From the NCBI GenBank assembly GCA_018240745.1, contig JAFEFF010000027.1, positions 1 to 35,626 on the forward strand: a stretch of 35,626 nucleotides of DNA, read 5' to 3'. How positions within the stretch are numbered: the stretch's first letter is position 1; every line of letters begins with the position of its first letter. This document shows, piece by piece, positions 1-8,503 of the stretch. The position numbers and the translations under genes were made by a program. This DNA comes from Pseudomonadota bacterium (GTDB lineage: Bacteria > Pseudomonadota > Alphaproteobacteria > Reyranellales > Reyranellaceae). Below the pieces are notes generated by a model, which worked only from the letters and a program-made list of their open reading frames with translations, did not search any database and was not told the origin of the DNA.

Positions 1-12
1 CTTGCTTATGCT

Positions 13-152
13 CCCTCTCCGCCACGCAGTGGGGGAGAGGGCGGGGCCCATTGCGAAGCAATGGGAGGGTGAGGTGGTCGGCGTTACGAAAACGTCGTGG
101 AGTAACGAAAGAAAAGAATCCTGACGCCTCTCCCTCCCCGCGCAAGCGCGGG
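13..152. repeat. Intergenic palindromic repeats, C/T-rich family
   Basis: The stretch downstream of tldD holds several short hairpins in a row. CCCTCTCC (13-20) pairs with GGAGAGGG (34-41); CCCATTGC (47-54) pairs with GCAATGGG (58-65) across a GAA loop; CCCGCGC (137-143) pairs with GCGCGGG (146-152). Closely related C/T-rich and G/A-rich blocks recur at 25992-26174, so this looks like a genome repeat family rather than a one-off terminator. It may still end transcription from tldD, although there is no T-tract. I see no gene in 1-244. Confidence 0.6.
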
Positions 153-244
153 TCCCCTCCCTCTCCCCACGCGTATGACGCGCGCGGAGAGGGTCTTCCG
201 ATCAGATGTGTCCACCCCCAAGCATCAGAATGGAGAGGGTTTGA

Positions 245-1690
245 TCAGGTCGCGGTGCCGCCCACCGTCAGGGCATCGATCCGCAGCGTCGGCTGGCCGA
301 CGCCGACCGGCACGCCCTGGCCGTCCTTGCCGCAGGTGCCGATGCCCGGATCGAGCGCCATGTCGTTGCCGATCATGCCGACCTTCGTCAGGGCCTCCGA
401 TCCGGCCCCGATGAGCGTCGCGCCCTTGACCGGCCTGGTGATCCTGCCGTCCTCGATCAGGTAGCCCTCGGTCACGCTGAACACGAACTTGCCCGAGACG
501 ATGTCGACCTGGCCGCCGCCGAAGTTGGCGCAGTACAAGCCCTTCCTGACCGAGGCGATGATCTCCTTCGGGTCCGCGGTCCCGCCCAGCATGAAGGTGT
601 TGGTCATGCGCGGCATCGGCGCATGGGCGTGGCTCTGGCGGCGGCCGTTGCCGGTCGGCTTCACGCCCATCAGGCGGGCGTTCATGCGGTCCTGCATCAG
701 GCCGACCAGCTTGCCGTCCTCGATCAGCACGTTGCGCTGGGTCGGCGTGCCCTCGTCGTCGATGGTGAGCGAGCCGCGACGGTCGGCAATCGTGCCGTCG
801 TCGACCACCGTCACGCCGGGCGAGGCGATCGGCTGGCCCATCAGGCGGGTGAACATCGAGGTCTTCTTGCGATGGAAGTCGCCCTCGAGGCCATGGCCGA
901 CCGCCTCGTGCCACAGCACGCCCGACCACCCCGAGCCCAGCACCACCGGCATCTCCCCGGCCGGCGCCGCAACCGACTCGAGGTTCACCAAAGCCTGGCG
1001 GATCGCCTCGTCGGCCTCCTTCTTCCAGTAGTCGGCGTGGAAGATGTCGCCGTAGGCGGCGCGCCGGCCGCTGCCGGTCGAGCCTGCTTCCATGCGCGAG
1101 CCGTCGGCGCAGACCACGCTGACATTGAGCCGCACCAGCGGCCGCACGTCGGCGGCGCGCCAGCCGCCGGCACGGATGATCTCCACCACCTGCCAGGAGC
1201 CGGACAGCGAGATCGACACCTGCCGCGCCTTCGGCTCCTTGCCGCGAACGTAGGCGTCGATCTCCTGCAGCAGCTTCACCTTCTTCTCGAAGGCCTCGCC
1301 GTCGATCGGGTTGTCGTCGGCATAGAGCAGCCGGTTGGTGCCGCGCGGCGATTCGTCGGACACGCCACCTTTGCCGCCGCGCACCGTCTTTACCGTGTCG
1401 GCTGCCCGCTTCAGCGCCTTCTCGTCGAGCGCCGAGGCGTGGCTGAAGCCGGTCACCTCGCCCGATACCGCACGCAGCCCGAAGCCCTGGGTGGTGTCGT
1501 AGGCGGCGCTCTTCAGCTTGCCGTCGTCGAACGCCAGGCTCTCGCTCTGCACGTATTCGAGGAACAGCTCGCCGTCGTCGCAGCCCTTCAGGGCCTCGTC
1601 GACCACCTTGCCGGTCTTGCGCAGGTCGAGCGCACCCTTGCCGAAGAACAGCCCGTCGGCGGTCGCGAGGTGGTTGATGCCCTTTGCCAT
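245..1690 (-). CDS. tldD: TldD metalloprotease subunit
   Basis: This is TldD, one half of the TldD/TldE (PmbA) zinc metalloprotease, which in other bacteria degrades unfolded peptides and matures some ribosomally made peptides such as microcin B17, and acts in CcdA turnover. The 481 residues match the usual length. The zinc motif HEAVGH lies at 261-266 within the family block GVLWHEAVGHGLEGDF, and the C-terminal family block GTCGKDGQGVPVGVGQPTL is intact. The ATG at 1690 gives the standard N-terminus, with a modest AAAGGG about 8 bases upstream. No tldE/pmbA partner is in the window, so the complex must be completed elsewhere. The next gene upstream on this strand is separated by a large inverted repeat (1713-1866), so co-transcription is uncertain. 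Confidence 0.95.
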   Translation of the reverse strand: MAKGINHLATADGLFFGKGALDLRKTGKVVDEALKGCDDGELFLEYVQSESLAFDDGKLKSAAYDTTQGFGLRAVSGEVTGFSHASALDEKALKRAADTVKTVRGGKGGVSDESPRGTNRLLYADDNPIDGEAFEKKVKLLQEIDAYVRGKEPKARQVSISLSGSWQVVEIIRAGGWRAADVRPLVRLNVSVVCADGSRMEAGSTGSGRRAAYGDIFHADYWKKEADEAIRQALVNLESVAAPAGEMPVVLGSGWSGVLWHEAVGHGLEGDFHRKKTSMFTRLMGQPIASPGVTVVDDGTIADRRGSLTIDDEGTPTQRNVLIEDGKLVGLMQDRMNARLMGVKPTGNGRRQSHAHAPMPRMTNTFMLGGTADPKEIIASVRKGLYCANFGGGQVDIVSGKFVFSVTEGYLIEDGRITRPVKGATLIGAGSEALTKVGMIGNDMALDPGIGTCGKDGQGVPVGVGQPTLRIDALTVGGTAT

Positions 1691-1712
1691 GTGAACGCCC
1701 TTTCAACAGCAG

Positions 1713-1866
1713 CCCTCCCCCGTCTGCGGGGAAGGTGTCGGCGTCATACGCCGACGGAGGGGGTCATCAGGCGACGGATGGAGCGTGACCCCCTCCGTCG
1801 CGGATAGAGCATTTCACGCGAAGCGTGAAATGCTGACGCGACACCTCCCCCGCAGACGGGGGAGGG
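1713..1866. repeat. Nested inverted repeat between tldD and MDR gene
   Basis: Outer arms 1713-1740 and 1839-1866 (28 nt each) are reverse complements with one mismatch. Inside lie two further perfect hairpins: 1752-1766 with 1786-1800 (15 bp), and AGCATTTCACGC (1808-1819) with GCGTGAAATGCT (1823-1834). The block fills almost the whole gap between tldD and the upstream dehydrogenase. A shorter relative, with the shared string CGGAGGGG-TCAT, is at 28015-28070. It resembles REP/RIME-type intergenic elements and could act as a terminator or mRNA 3'-end stabiliser. Confidence 0.8.
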
Positions 1867-1868
1867 CG

Positions 1869-2837
1869 TCAGACGACCAGCACGATCTTCCCAAAGTGGG
1901 CATTGGCCTTCATGTGGGCAAGCGCCTCGGCGGCCTGCGACAGCGGGAAGGTCCTGTCGATCGGCAGGTGCAGCTTGCCCGATTCGATCGCCGGCCACAG
2001 GTCGGCGCGGGCCGCCTTGACGATGGCGCGCACCTCCTCGGGGCTGCGGGTGCGGAAGGTGACGCCGATATAGTCGATGCGCTTCAGCGCATGCAGGTCG
2101 TAGTTGAATTCGCCCTTCATGCCGCCGAGGCGTCCGACATTGACGATGCGGCCCAGGATCGCCGCGGCCTCCATGTTCTGGTTCATGACGGTCGAGACCT
2201 GGTCGACGATCAGGTCGACGCCCTTGCCGCCGGTCGCTTCCTTGACCTTGTCCGGCCACCTGGGGTCGTTGGTGTCCAGCGCCAGGTCGCAGCCGAAATC
2301 CTTGAGCCTGCTGCGGCGGCCTTCGTTGGTCGAGGTGCCCATGACGATCGAGGCGCCCATGTGCCTGGCGATCTGCATGCCGAGCAGACCGACGCCCGAC
2401 GAAGCACCCTGGATCAGCACCGACTCGCCCTTCTTGAGGCGGCCGGCGCCGACCAGCGCGTTGTGCATGGTCTGGATGGCGACGGCCATGCAGGCGGCCT
2501 GCTCGTAGCTCATGTTGTTGGCCGGGATCTTGTGGGCGCGGCCCGCGTCGGCGACGGCGTATTCGGCGAAGCCGCCGGCGGCCGAGCTCATCACGCGATC
2601 GCCCGGCTTGAAGTCCTTGACGTCGGCGCCGACCGCCTCGACCTCGCCGGCGCATTCCAGGCCGACGATGGTGCCCGGTCCGCCGACGGTGCCGTGGCGA
2701 TGGCCGGAGGCGACCGCGAGGTCGGCCCGGTTGAGCGACGCCGCCTTCACCTTGATCAGGATCTCGTTGGCCTTGGCCGAGGGCTTGGGGGCGTCCCTGT
2801 ACTGGACGCCGTTCTCCGTGACGACGGCTGCCTTCAT
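1869..2837 (-). CDS. Zinc-independent MDR oxidoreductase (quinone oxidoreductase-like)
   Basis: A 322-residue medium-chain dehydrogenase/reductase of the NADPH:quinone oxidoreductase type. It has an N-terminal GroES-like fold (MKAAVVTENG...), then a Rossmann fold with the dinucleotide motif GASSGVGLLGMQIARHMGA near residue 145. I see no pattern of catalytic or structural zinc cysteines, which favours a quinone/enone reductase over an alcohol dehydrogenase. The reading frame stays open 10 codons further upstream, but the ATG at 2837 begins the conserved MKAAVV and has GGGAGA about 6 bases before it. Substrate cannot be told from sequence. A second MDR protein of the same broad family is encoded at 26191-27111. 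Confidence 0.85.
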   Translation of the reverse strand: MKAAVVTENGVQYRDAPKPSAKANEILIKVKAASLNRADLAVASGHRHGTVGGPGTIVGLECAGEVEAVGADVKDFKPGDRVMSSAAGGFAEYAVADAGRAHKIPANNMSYEQAACMAVAIQTMHNALVGAGRLKKGESVLIQGASSGVGLLGMQIARHMGASIVMGTSTNEGRRSRLKDFGCDLALDTNDPRWPDKVKEATGGKGVDLIVDQVSTVMNQNMEAAAILGRIVNVGRLGGMKGEFNYDLHALKRIDYIGVTFRTRSPEEVRAIVKAARADLWPAIESGKLHLPIDRTFPLSQAAEALAHMKANAHFGKIVLVV

Positions 2838-2877
2838 GGTGGTCTCCCTATGCAGGGGACGACCCATAGCTCATGCT

Positions 2878-3069
2878 CCTCTCCCCCGATAGGGCAGGGC
2901 TATCGCATATGAAGCAAAATCCCGTCATCCCGACCGGAGCCGAGCGTAGCGAGGCGAAGTGGAGGGATCTCTTTTTGCCGGAGGCGCAGCAAAAATAGGT
3001 CCCTCGGCTTCGCTTCGCTACGCTCGGGACGACGGAAGTAGCGATAGCCCTACCCTATCGAGGGAGAGG
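2878..3069. repeat. Long nested inverted repeat upstream of MDR gene
   Basis: Outer arms 2878-2906 and 3041-3069 (29 nt each) are reverse complements with two mismatches. A second imperfect inverted pair sits inside: a CGTCATCCCGA...GAGCGTAGCGAGGCGAAG stretch around 2922-2970 against GGTCCCTCGGCTTCGC...GGGACGACGG around 2997-3035. An innermost TTTTTGC/GCAAAAA pair forms the tip. The transcript would fold into a long hairpin, and the T/A runs make it a plausible bidirectional terminator. It lies between the 3' end of the MFS gene and the 5' end of the MDR gene. No gene is seen in 2838-3083. Confidence 0.8.
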
Positions 3070-3083
3070 AATATGAGAAGAGG

Positions 3084-4343
3084 TTACGCCGGAGCGTCCA
3101 TCGGTTTCGAGCGCAGCCCGAGCCACGGAACCAGCACCGCGGCGATCGCCGTCGTGGTGGCGGCGACGATGATGAGCGGGGCGAGGTGGCCGTTGAAGAC
3201 GCGCTCGTAGAGGAAAGCGCCGGCGTTGATCGAGCTGATGTCGGCCAGGTTCGACACCGACATCAGGCCGGCGAAGGCGAAGCCCTCGGCGCGCCGCGGC
3301 ACGCACTGTGCGGCCAGGGTGAGCGAGGCGATGGTGGCGATCATCTGGGCGAGGCCGTTGGCGAAGTTGACGATTGCCGCGCTCACTTCGCCGGTCAGCA
3401 GCAGGAACGACGCGGCCGACAGCGTGCCCAGCAGGATGCTGAGATAGAGCAGGGTCTCGGCATCGATGCGGCGCATCAGCCAGCGATGCAGCAGCGCGCC
3501 GGCGATCCATCCGGCCGACGCGATCGAGCCCAGCACGCCGATATACGCCTGCGAGAAGCGCAGCGAGTCGGTCATGTAATAGTAGAGCGGCGTGCCGAAG
3601 CCGGGCGCGAAGGCGTAGAGGAACAGGAACGCCGCGACCAGCCAGAGGCGGCGCGACCGGAGCGCCGCGGCAATGCCGTACCATGTGTTGCGGAACGCCT
3701 CGCGACTGACACCGCTCTTCGCTTCGGTGAGCAGCAGCGGCGTGGCGATCACGATCGCGAGCGGCGCCAACGCGGCGATGGCGGCGGCGGCCTTCAACGC
3801 GGCCGAGGCGGACAGGCGCTGGACGAGCTCGCCGCCGATCGAGGCGCTCAGCATGATCGCGACGTAGAACCACAACCACTGCTGCCCGACGAACAGGCTG
3901 CTGCGCTGGAAGGTCCGGCCGTTCTCGGCCAGCAGCGCGCCGCACAGCGTGCTCGCGGTCGCCATGGCGTAGGAGGTGAGCAGCAGGAACAGCGCGAACT
4001 CGGCCGGTCCGTTCAACAACGCGACGCCGGCGTAGCCGACGGCCCCGCCGGCGCTGGCCAGCAGCAGATAGCTGGTACGGCGGTAGCCGAACAGCGGTAC
4101 GAAGTCGGAGATCAGGCCGAACACCGGCTTGATGACCCAGGGGAAGTTCAGGACGCCGAAATAGGCGGTGACCTCGAGCGGGGTCCAGCCGTGCGTCTTC
4201 AGGTAATTGGTCAGCGGCTGGAGGATGATGCCGACGCGCGCCTGTCCGATGCCCTCGACGAGATAGACGATGGCGAAGAAGAGCATCAGGCGGTCGATGG
4301 CGGACGCCTCGCTTGTCGTCCTGCGCGAAGCGAACGACCTCAT
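3084..4343 (-). CDS. MFS transporter, BT1/folate-biopterin-like
   Basis: A 419-residue integral membrane protein with about 12 hydrophobic helices. The N-terminal helix FFAIVYLVEGIGQARVGIIL and the loop block FGVLNFPWVIKPVFGLISDFVPLFGYRRTSYL resemble the BT1/folate-biopterin transporter branch of the major facilitator superfamily, where the WxxKPxxGxxSD-type signature is characteristic. The transported compound cannot be inferred. I took the ATG at 4343; it has no strong Shine-Dalgarno sequence, and a start a few codons downstream is possible. The 5' side carries palindromic repeat sequence (4400-4416) and one arm of the repeat flanking the cyclase (4446-4530), so its promoter must lie in or beside repeat DNA. 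Confidence 0.8.
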   Translation of the reverse strand: MRSFASRRTTSEASAIDRLMLFFAIVYLVEGIGQARVGIILQPLTNYLKTHGWTPLEVTAYFGVLNFPWVIKPVFGLISDFVPLFGYRRTSYLLLASAGGAVGYAGVALLNGPAEFALFLLLTSYAMATASTLCGALLAENGRTFQRSSLFVGQQWLWFYVAIMLSASIGGELVQRLSASAALKAAAAIAALAPLAIVIATPLLLTEAKSGVSREAFRNTWYGIAAALRSRRLWLVAAFLFLYAFAPGFGTPLYYYMTDSLRFSQAYIGVLGSIASAGWIAGALLHRWLMRRIDAETLLYLSILLGTLSAASFLLLTGEVSAAIVNFANGLAQMIATIASLTLAAQCVPRRAEGFAFAGLMSVSNLADISSINAGAFLYERVFNGHLAPLIIVAATTTAIAAVLVPWLGLRSKPMDAPA

Positions 4344-4399
4344 TGCGCCCGCAAACCGATGGCAATCGCCATGAGATCCTTCGCTGAGTTTGTCCCGAG

Positions 4400-4416
4400 G
4401 GGCGGCTGCGCCGCCC
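4400..4416. repeat. Short GC hairpin upstream of MFS gene
   Basis: GGGCGGC (4400-4406), loop TGC, GCCGCCC (4410-4416) form a perfect 7-bp hairpin. It sits in a stretch (about 4375-4435) that reads like dispersed intergenic repeat DNA. The region 4344-4696 has no gene I can support; it contains this hairpin and then the left copy of the cyclase-flanking repeat. Confidence 0.55.
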
Positions 4417-4445
4417 GAATGGGGTCAGCATGACAGAAGATTCGG

Positions 4446-4530
4446 GGGTCAAAACCCAATAAAGCACTGTCATCTACTTCTGCTATTGGGCTGATTGCAG
4501 ACATTGGCCATGCGGAACACTTCGTCAGAG
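4446..4530 (+). repeat. Left arm of inverted repeat flanking cyclase gene
   Basis: This stretch begins GGGTCAAAACCCAATAAAGC (4446-4465), which is the exact reverse complement of 6755-6774. Beyond those 20 identical bases, similarity continues inward to 4530. By hand alignment about 71 of 86 positions match the reverse complement of 6689-6774, with one gap. The copy lies downstream of the cyclase and upstream of the MFS transporter. Confidence 0.8.
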
Positions 4531-4696
4531 TTTGACCCAACTCGGATCTATTGGGTGCTTTGCTGGCTCGTCGGTTTCTGACCCAAAACTGTTATGAAGG
4601 GAGAGCTCTTAAGTGAGGAGTGGTCGGAAACGCTCAGCGCGATGGCACCGCAAACACCCACTCCCAAGCCCATTCGTCGCTGGTGTCCCATTTTTC

Positions 4697-6514
4697 TCAT
4701 TCCGGGATACCTGCTGTGCGGAGTGCTTCTACATAGAGCTCCTGGTCAGCCGCCCGGTACGCTGACATCGCCCTCCTGATGCTCTTAATCGTCACGCCGG
4801 GGACAATGGACAGCAGTTGGCGGACCAGGTCAGGCAGCTTGTCCTCGTGACAGCCGCGCAGGGCCAGTGCCGCAGCCTTCACCAACAGAGCCGGAACCGA
4901 GCGTGGCTTGTAGTGCAATGCCCGCTCGGACCATTCTACCGCCTGGACGTAATGCCCTCGGAAGAAGCAGGTAAGCGAAATGCCGTGATATGATTGCCAG
5001 GCATCGTCGTCCAACGGACTGAGGCGCATCGCCCGCTCAAAGTATTCGATGGCCTTGCCGTGGTCGCCTAGCATCGAATAGGTTGCGCCTCCAAAGCGCC
5101 AGGCCAGCAGAAAGTTTGGGTTGAGCGCCAAGGCCCGTTCGATATGGGCCACCCCCTCCTCAGGCTTTCCGCCGAGATAAGCGATACCGAAGCCGCCCAG
5201 TCCGAGGGCGACTGGGTCGTTTTGGCAAGTCTCAACCGCGCGCCTGGCCGCTTCGTGTCCCAACGCTTGGACCTCACGAAACCGACCCCAGCCATTCTGA
5301 ATGCGCCCCCAATGGATGCGGGCAATCCAGGCCCAGGCCGACGAAAACTGCGGGTCGATGGCAATCGCCTGATGGAGCAACGTTAGGGCCTGATCGAGGG
5401 AACTCTCCGTGCGTTGAACGTTGTATGCCGCCACCCCTCGCAGATAGAGGTCGTAAGCAGACAGGCTAGCGGTCGACTTGGCCTGAGCGCGAGCGATCTC
5501 CGTGCCTATCACCTTGGGATAGAGCGTGGCTGCGATGCTCGCGGTGATCCGGTCCTGCAGCTCGAACAGCTCATCCATGGCACCATCGTAGCGTTCGGCC
5601 CACAGGTGCCTGCCGCTGCCGGCTTCGATCAGCACGCAGCTGATACGCAGGCTCTTTCCTGCGGCGTGCTGGACGCTGCCGTCCACCACGTAGCGCACGC
5701 CGAGCTCCCTTCCGATCTGCCGGACATCGACAGAGCGTCCCTTGTAGGAAAAGGAGGAACTGCGCGCGATCACCACGAAATTCGGAATGCGGGATAGCGT
5801 GGTGATGATGTCTTCCGATATGCCGTCAGCAAAATATTCTCGCCCGGCGTCCCCGCTCAGGTTGCGGAAGGCCAGCACGGCGAGCGAGGGCCCGTCGGCA
5901 AGCGCGGAGAACCGGCCGGGCGCGGCGATCGGCGGAGCCCCGCTGACGGCGACGGTGTGCCAGTCCGCCTCCTGCCATTCGACACGGAAGGCACGGATCG
6001 GCCGCACGATGTTCTTGAGCGACAGCTCGCCCATGGCATGCAGCTCAGCCTTGACGCGGCCGTTCACGGCCTCGCGCACGGCGCGCGACACCAGGATGCC
6101 ACCCGGTGTCGCCTCACCCTGCAGGCGCACGGCGATGTTCACGTCGTCGCCATAGACATCGTCGTCCTCGACAATGATGTCGCCGAGGTGGATGCCGGCG
6201 CGAAAGACGATCCGGCTCGTCTCCGCCTGGTCCGCGTTCGCCTCGGCCATGGCCTGCTGGAATTCGATGACGGCGCTCACGGCATTGATGGCGCTGTCGA
6301 ACTCGGCAAGCGCGCCGTCACCCGTCAGCTTGACGAGCCGGCCGCTGTGACGGGCGATTGCGGGCTGAAGGCGTTCGGAGATGTGCGCCTTTACGGCGGT
6401 GTGGGTGCGCCTTTCGTCCGTACCCATCAGGCGCGAGTAGCCCACCACGTCTATGGCGACGATCGCCGCAAGCCTGCGTCGCTCGCGGGCGTCGGGCAGT
6501 CCATCTGTTGCCAC
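4697..6514 (-). CDS. Class III adenylate/guanylate cyclase with TPR repeats
   Basis: A 605-residue protein in three parts. Residues 12-180 are a class III nucleotide cyclase domain: the metal-binding aspartates are D22 (in IDVVGYSRLMG) and D66 (LTGDG), and the transition-state Asn/Arg lie in GDDVNIAVRLQ near 123-133. Residues about 208-330 are a FlgO/TolB-like segment (SLAVLAFRNLSGDAGREYFADGI). The rest is TPR-like, for example AIAIDPQFSSAWAW and ALALNPNFLLAW. This layout is common in Rhizobiales and usually annotated as a cytosolic cAMP-forming sensor; the ligand is unknown. I chose the GTG at 6514 because it gives the family-typical short leader before ERRRLAAI; no clear Shine-Dalgarno is seen. 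Base use is less GC-skewed than in neighbouring genes, and the gene sits between inverted repeats, both consistent with acquisition. Confidence 0.88.
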   Translation of the reverse strand: MATDGLPDARERRRLAAIVAIDVVGYSRLMGTDERRTHTAVKAHISERLQPAIARHSGRLVKLTGDGALAEFDSAINAVSAVIEFQQAMAEANADQAETSRIVFRAGIHLGDIIVEDDDVYGDDVNIAVRLQGEATPGGILVSRAVREAVNGRVKAELHAMGELSLKNIVRPIRAFRVEWQEADWHTVAVSGAPPIAAPGRFSALADGPSLAVLAFRNLSGDAGREYFADGISEDIITTLSRIPNFVVIARSSSFSYKGRSVDVRQIGRELGVRYVVDGSVQHAAGKSLRISCVLIEAGSGRHLWAERYDGAMDELFELQDRITASIAATLYPKVIGTEIARAQAKSTASLSAYDLYLRGVAAYNVQRTESSLDQALTLLHQAIAIDPQFSSAWAWIARIHWGRIQNGWGRFREVQALGHEAARRAVETCQNDPVALGLGGFGIAYLGGKPEEGVAHIERALALNPNFLLAWRFGGATYSMLGDHGKAIEYFERAMRLSPLDDDAWQSYHGISLTCFFRGHYVQAVEWSERALHYKPRSVPALLVKAAALALRGCHEDKLPDLVRQLLSIVPGVTIKSIRRAMSAYRAADQELYVEALRTAGIPE

Positions 6515-6688
6515 GCAGGGATCATAGAAATTTTGTCTAAAGCAGGCAACGACCGCTATGGATTGGTGCTCGGCGCAGCTGAATTACTAGACTGGCGGCT
6601 CAACTTACACCTGCTCTCAGGCAGGCCGGAGTTGTAGACCTAATTGCCAAGCGGATCCGGCAGAGGCGCTTGTCCGCTATTGGCCCAT

Positions 6689-6774
6689 CTCTGACGAACT
6701 GCTCAGCGTGGCCGATGTCTGAAATCGGCTCAAAAGCGGAAGTAGACGACCCACGCTTTATTGGGTTTTGACCC
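6689..6774 (-). repeat. Right arm of inverted repeat flanking cyclase gene
   Basis: This is the inverted partner of 4446-4530 and ends in GCTTTATTGGGTTTTGACCC (6755-6774). It lies upstream of the cyclase start and fills the gap to the acyl-CoA ligase stop codon. The motifs GTCCGCTATTGGCCCA (6671-6686) and GGCTCAAAAGCGGA, just inside and within the arm, suggest dispersed intergenic repeat DNA. The rest of 6515-6688 shows no gene and should hold the cyclase promoter. Confidence 0.8.
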
Positions 6775-8312
6775 TAGATCCTGCTCGTGCGGCCTTGCCA
6801 GTAGCGGTCGCGCAGCAGGCGCTTGTAGAGCTTGCCGGTCGGATGACGCGGCAGCTCGGCCTCGAAGTCGATCGTGCGCGGGCACTTGAGCGTGGAGAGG
6901 TTCTGCCGGCAATAGGCCAGCAGCTCCTCGGCGAGCTGCGGGCCGGCGTCGGACATGTCGCGCGGCTGCACGACCGCCTTCACTTCCTCGCCGAACTCGT
7001 CGTTGGGCACGCCGAACACCGCGCAGTCCATGACCTTGGGATGGTTGATCAGCAGGTTCTCTGCCTCCTGCGGGTAGATGTTCACGCCGCCCGAGATGAT
7101 CATGAACGCCTTGCGGTCGGTGAGGTGCAGGAAGCCGTCGGAATCGACGTAGCCCACGTCGCCGAGCGTGGTCCAGCCGAGCGCGTGGCGCGATTCGGCG
7201 GTCTTCTCGGGATCGTTGTGGTACTCGAACTCGCGCCCGCCCGCGAAGTAGACGGTGCCCGGCTCACCCGGCGGTACCTCGTTGCCCGCGTCGTCGCAGA
7301 TGCGCAGCTCGCCGACGACCGCGCGGCCGACCGTGCCCTTGTGCGCCAGCCATTCCGACGAGTTGCACAGGGTGAGGCCGTTGCCTTCGGTGCCGCCGTA
7401 ATACTCCCAGATGATCGGCCCCCACCACTCGATCATCTTCTCCTTCACCGGGATCGGGCAGGGTGCCGCGGCGTGGATGGCGCAGCGCAGCGAGGACACG
7501 TCGTACTTCAGCCGCACCTCGTCGGGCAGCTTGAGGAAGCGCACGAACATGGTCGGCACGAGCTGCGTGTGGGTGATCCTGTGCTTCGCGACCAGCCGCA
7601 GGAACTCCTCGGCGTCGAAGGTCTCCATGATCACCGACGTGCCGCCGAGCTTCATGACCGACATGTTGAAGCGCAGGGGAGCCGCGTGATAGAGCGGCGC
7701 CGGCGACAGATAGATCGTGTGCTCGTCCATGCCGTAGAGCGCGCGCGTGATCTGGTTCAGCGGGTTGTCGGCATCGATCGGCTGCAGGGGCACCACGGGC
7801 AGCACGCCCTTCGGCCGCCCGGTGGTGCCGGACGAGTAGAGCATGTCGTGCCCCGCGGTCTCGTCGGCGATGCGCGCGGCGGGTTGCGCGGCGACCGCCT
7901 GTTCCCACGACCCATAGCCGGCGATCGTGCCGCCGATCATGTAGCGGTTCGCGACGCCCGGCATCAGGTTGGCGAGGTCCGCCGCCTTCTCGCGGAGATG
8001 GCTCGAGGTGACGAACAGCTTCGCGCCGCAATCGTCGACGATGTACTCGACCTCCGGCGCGGTCAGCCGCGAGCTGATCGCGGTGTAGACCAGGCCGGCC
8101 CGCTGCGCGCCCCAGCAGATCTCGAAGAAGCGCGGGTTGTTCTCGAGGTAGATCGCGATGCGGTCCCGTGCCTTCAGCCCGAGCGAGCGGAAAAGCTGCG
8201 CGATGCGGTTGGATTGTTCGTCGAGCTGGCGATACGTCACCGTCTCGCCGGTGGCGGCCATGATGTAGGCGGGCTTGTCGGGATGCTTCTGGGCGTGGAT
8301 GTAGGGATGCAT
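6774..8312 (-). CDS. AMP-forming acyl-CoA ligase
   Basis: A 512-residue ANL-superfamily enzyme that would activate a carboxylic acid through an acyl-adenylate to a CoA thioester. The P-loop-like AMP-binding motif SSGTTGRPKG is near residue 160, the adenine-pocket block EYYGGTEGNGL near 305, and the hinge and C-terminal lid follow with GWTTLGDVGYVDSDGFLHLTDR and GGVNIYPQEAE. The catalytic lysine is in HPTGKLYKR near 492. Chain length or aromatic preference cannot be read from this. The start at 8312 (MHPYIHAQKHPDKPAY) has no good Shine-Dalgarno, but it is the first ATG of the conserved N-terminus. The stop codon's last base is the first base of the repeat arm at 6774, so the natural C-terminus may have been altered by insertion of the repeat. 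Confidence 0.9.
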   Translation of the reverse strand: MHPYIHAQKHPDKPAYIMAATGETVTYRQLDEQSNRIAQLFRSLGLKARDRIAIYLENNPRFFEICWGAQRAGLVYTAISSRLTAPEVEYIVDDCGAKLFVTSSHLREKAADLANLMPGVANRYMIGGTIAGYGSWEQAVAAQPAARIADETAGHDMLYSSGTTGRPKGVLPVVPLQPIDADNPLNQITRALYGMDEHTIYLSPAPLYHAAPLRFNMSVMKLGGTSVIMETFDAEEFLRLVAKHRITHTQLVPTMFVRFLKLPDEVRLKYDVSSLRCAIHAAAPCPIPVKEKMIEWWGPIIWEYYGGTEGNGLTLCNSSEWLAHKGTVGRAVVGELRICDDAGNEVPPGEPGTVYFAGGREFEYHNDPEKTAESRHALGWTTLGDVGYVDSDGFLHLTDRKAFMIISGGVNIYPQEAENLLINHPKVMDCAVFGVPNDEFGEEVKAVVQPRDMSDAGPQLAEELLAYCRQNLSTLKCPRTIDFEAELPRHPTGKLYKRLLRDRYWQGRTSRI

Positions 8313-8503
8313 GTCGGCGGCATATGAGCGAAGCCACCGGCCGTTCGCAAGATGGCGGCCGTTGCGCGAAACACTGCAGGGTTCCGGTACCTTCCCTGCG
8401 TGAGTTAGGCTGTTTGTCCGTTGCCGCGATGAGATTCGTGTCTTGCTTGTATGAAAAAGCGCGCCGAAATTTTCGATTCGTGGCGCGAAAGCCGCAGGGG
8501 ATA

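Larger units (their letters stand above)
4446..6774 (-). mobile_element. Candidate inverted-repeat-bounded unit carrying a cyclase
   Basis: The two outer ends of this 2.3-kb block are identical 20-bp inverted repeats, followed inward by about 65 bp of diverged inverted similarity, and the only gene inside is the adenylate cyclase-TPR gene. There is no transposase and I could not find a target-site duplication, so a cargo-carrying non-autonomous element is only one reading. The other is two independent copies of a dispersed intergenic repeat that happen to face each other. The right end falls exactly at the stop codon of the acyl-CoA ligase gene, sharing its last base. Confidence 0.35.

Noticed and set aside
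4436..4446. Target-site duplication flanking the cyclase unit
   Set aside because: The bases just outside the two arms (ending GATTCGG on the left, starting TAGATCC on the right) share no convincing direct repeat.
4594..4779. 61-codon plus-strand frame with a hydrophobic stretch
   Set aside because: Its 3' half overlaps the end of the cyclase gene on the other strand, it has no ribosome-binding site worth noting, and it lies beside repeat DNA.
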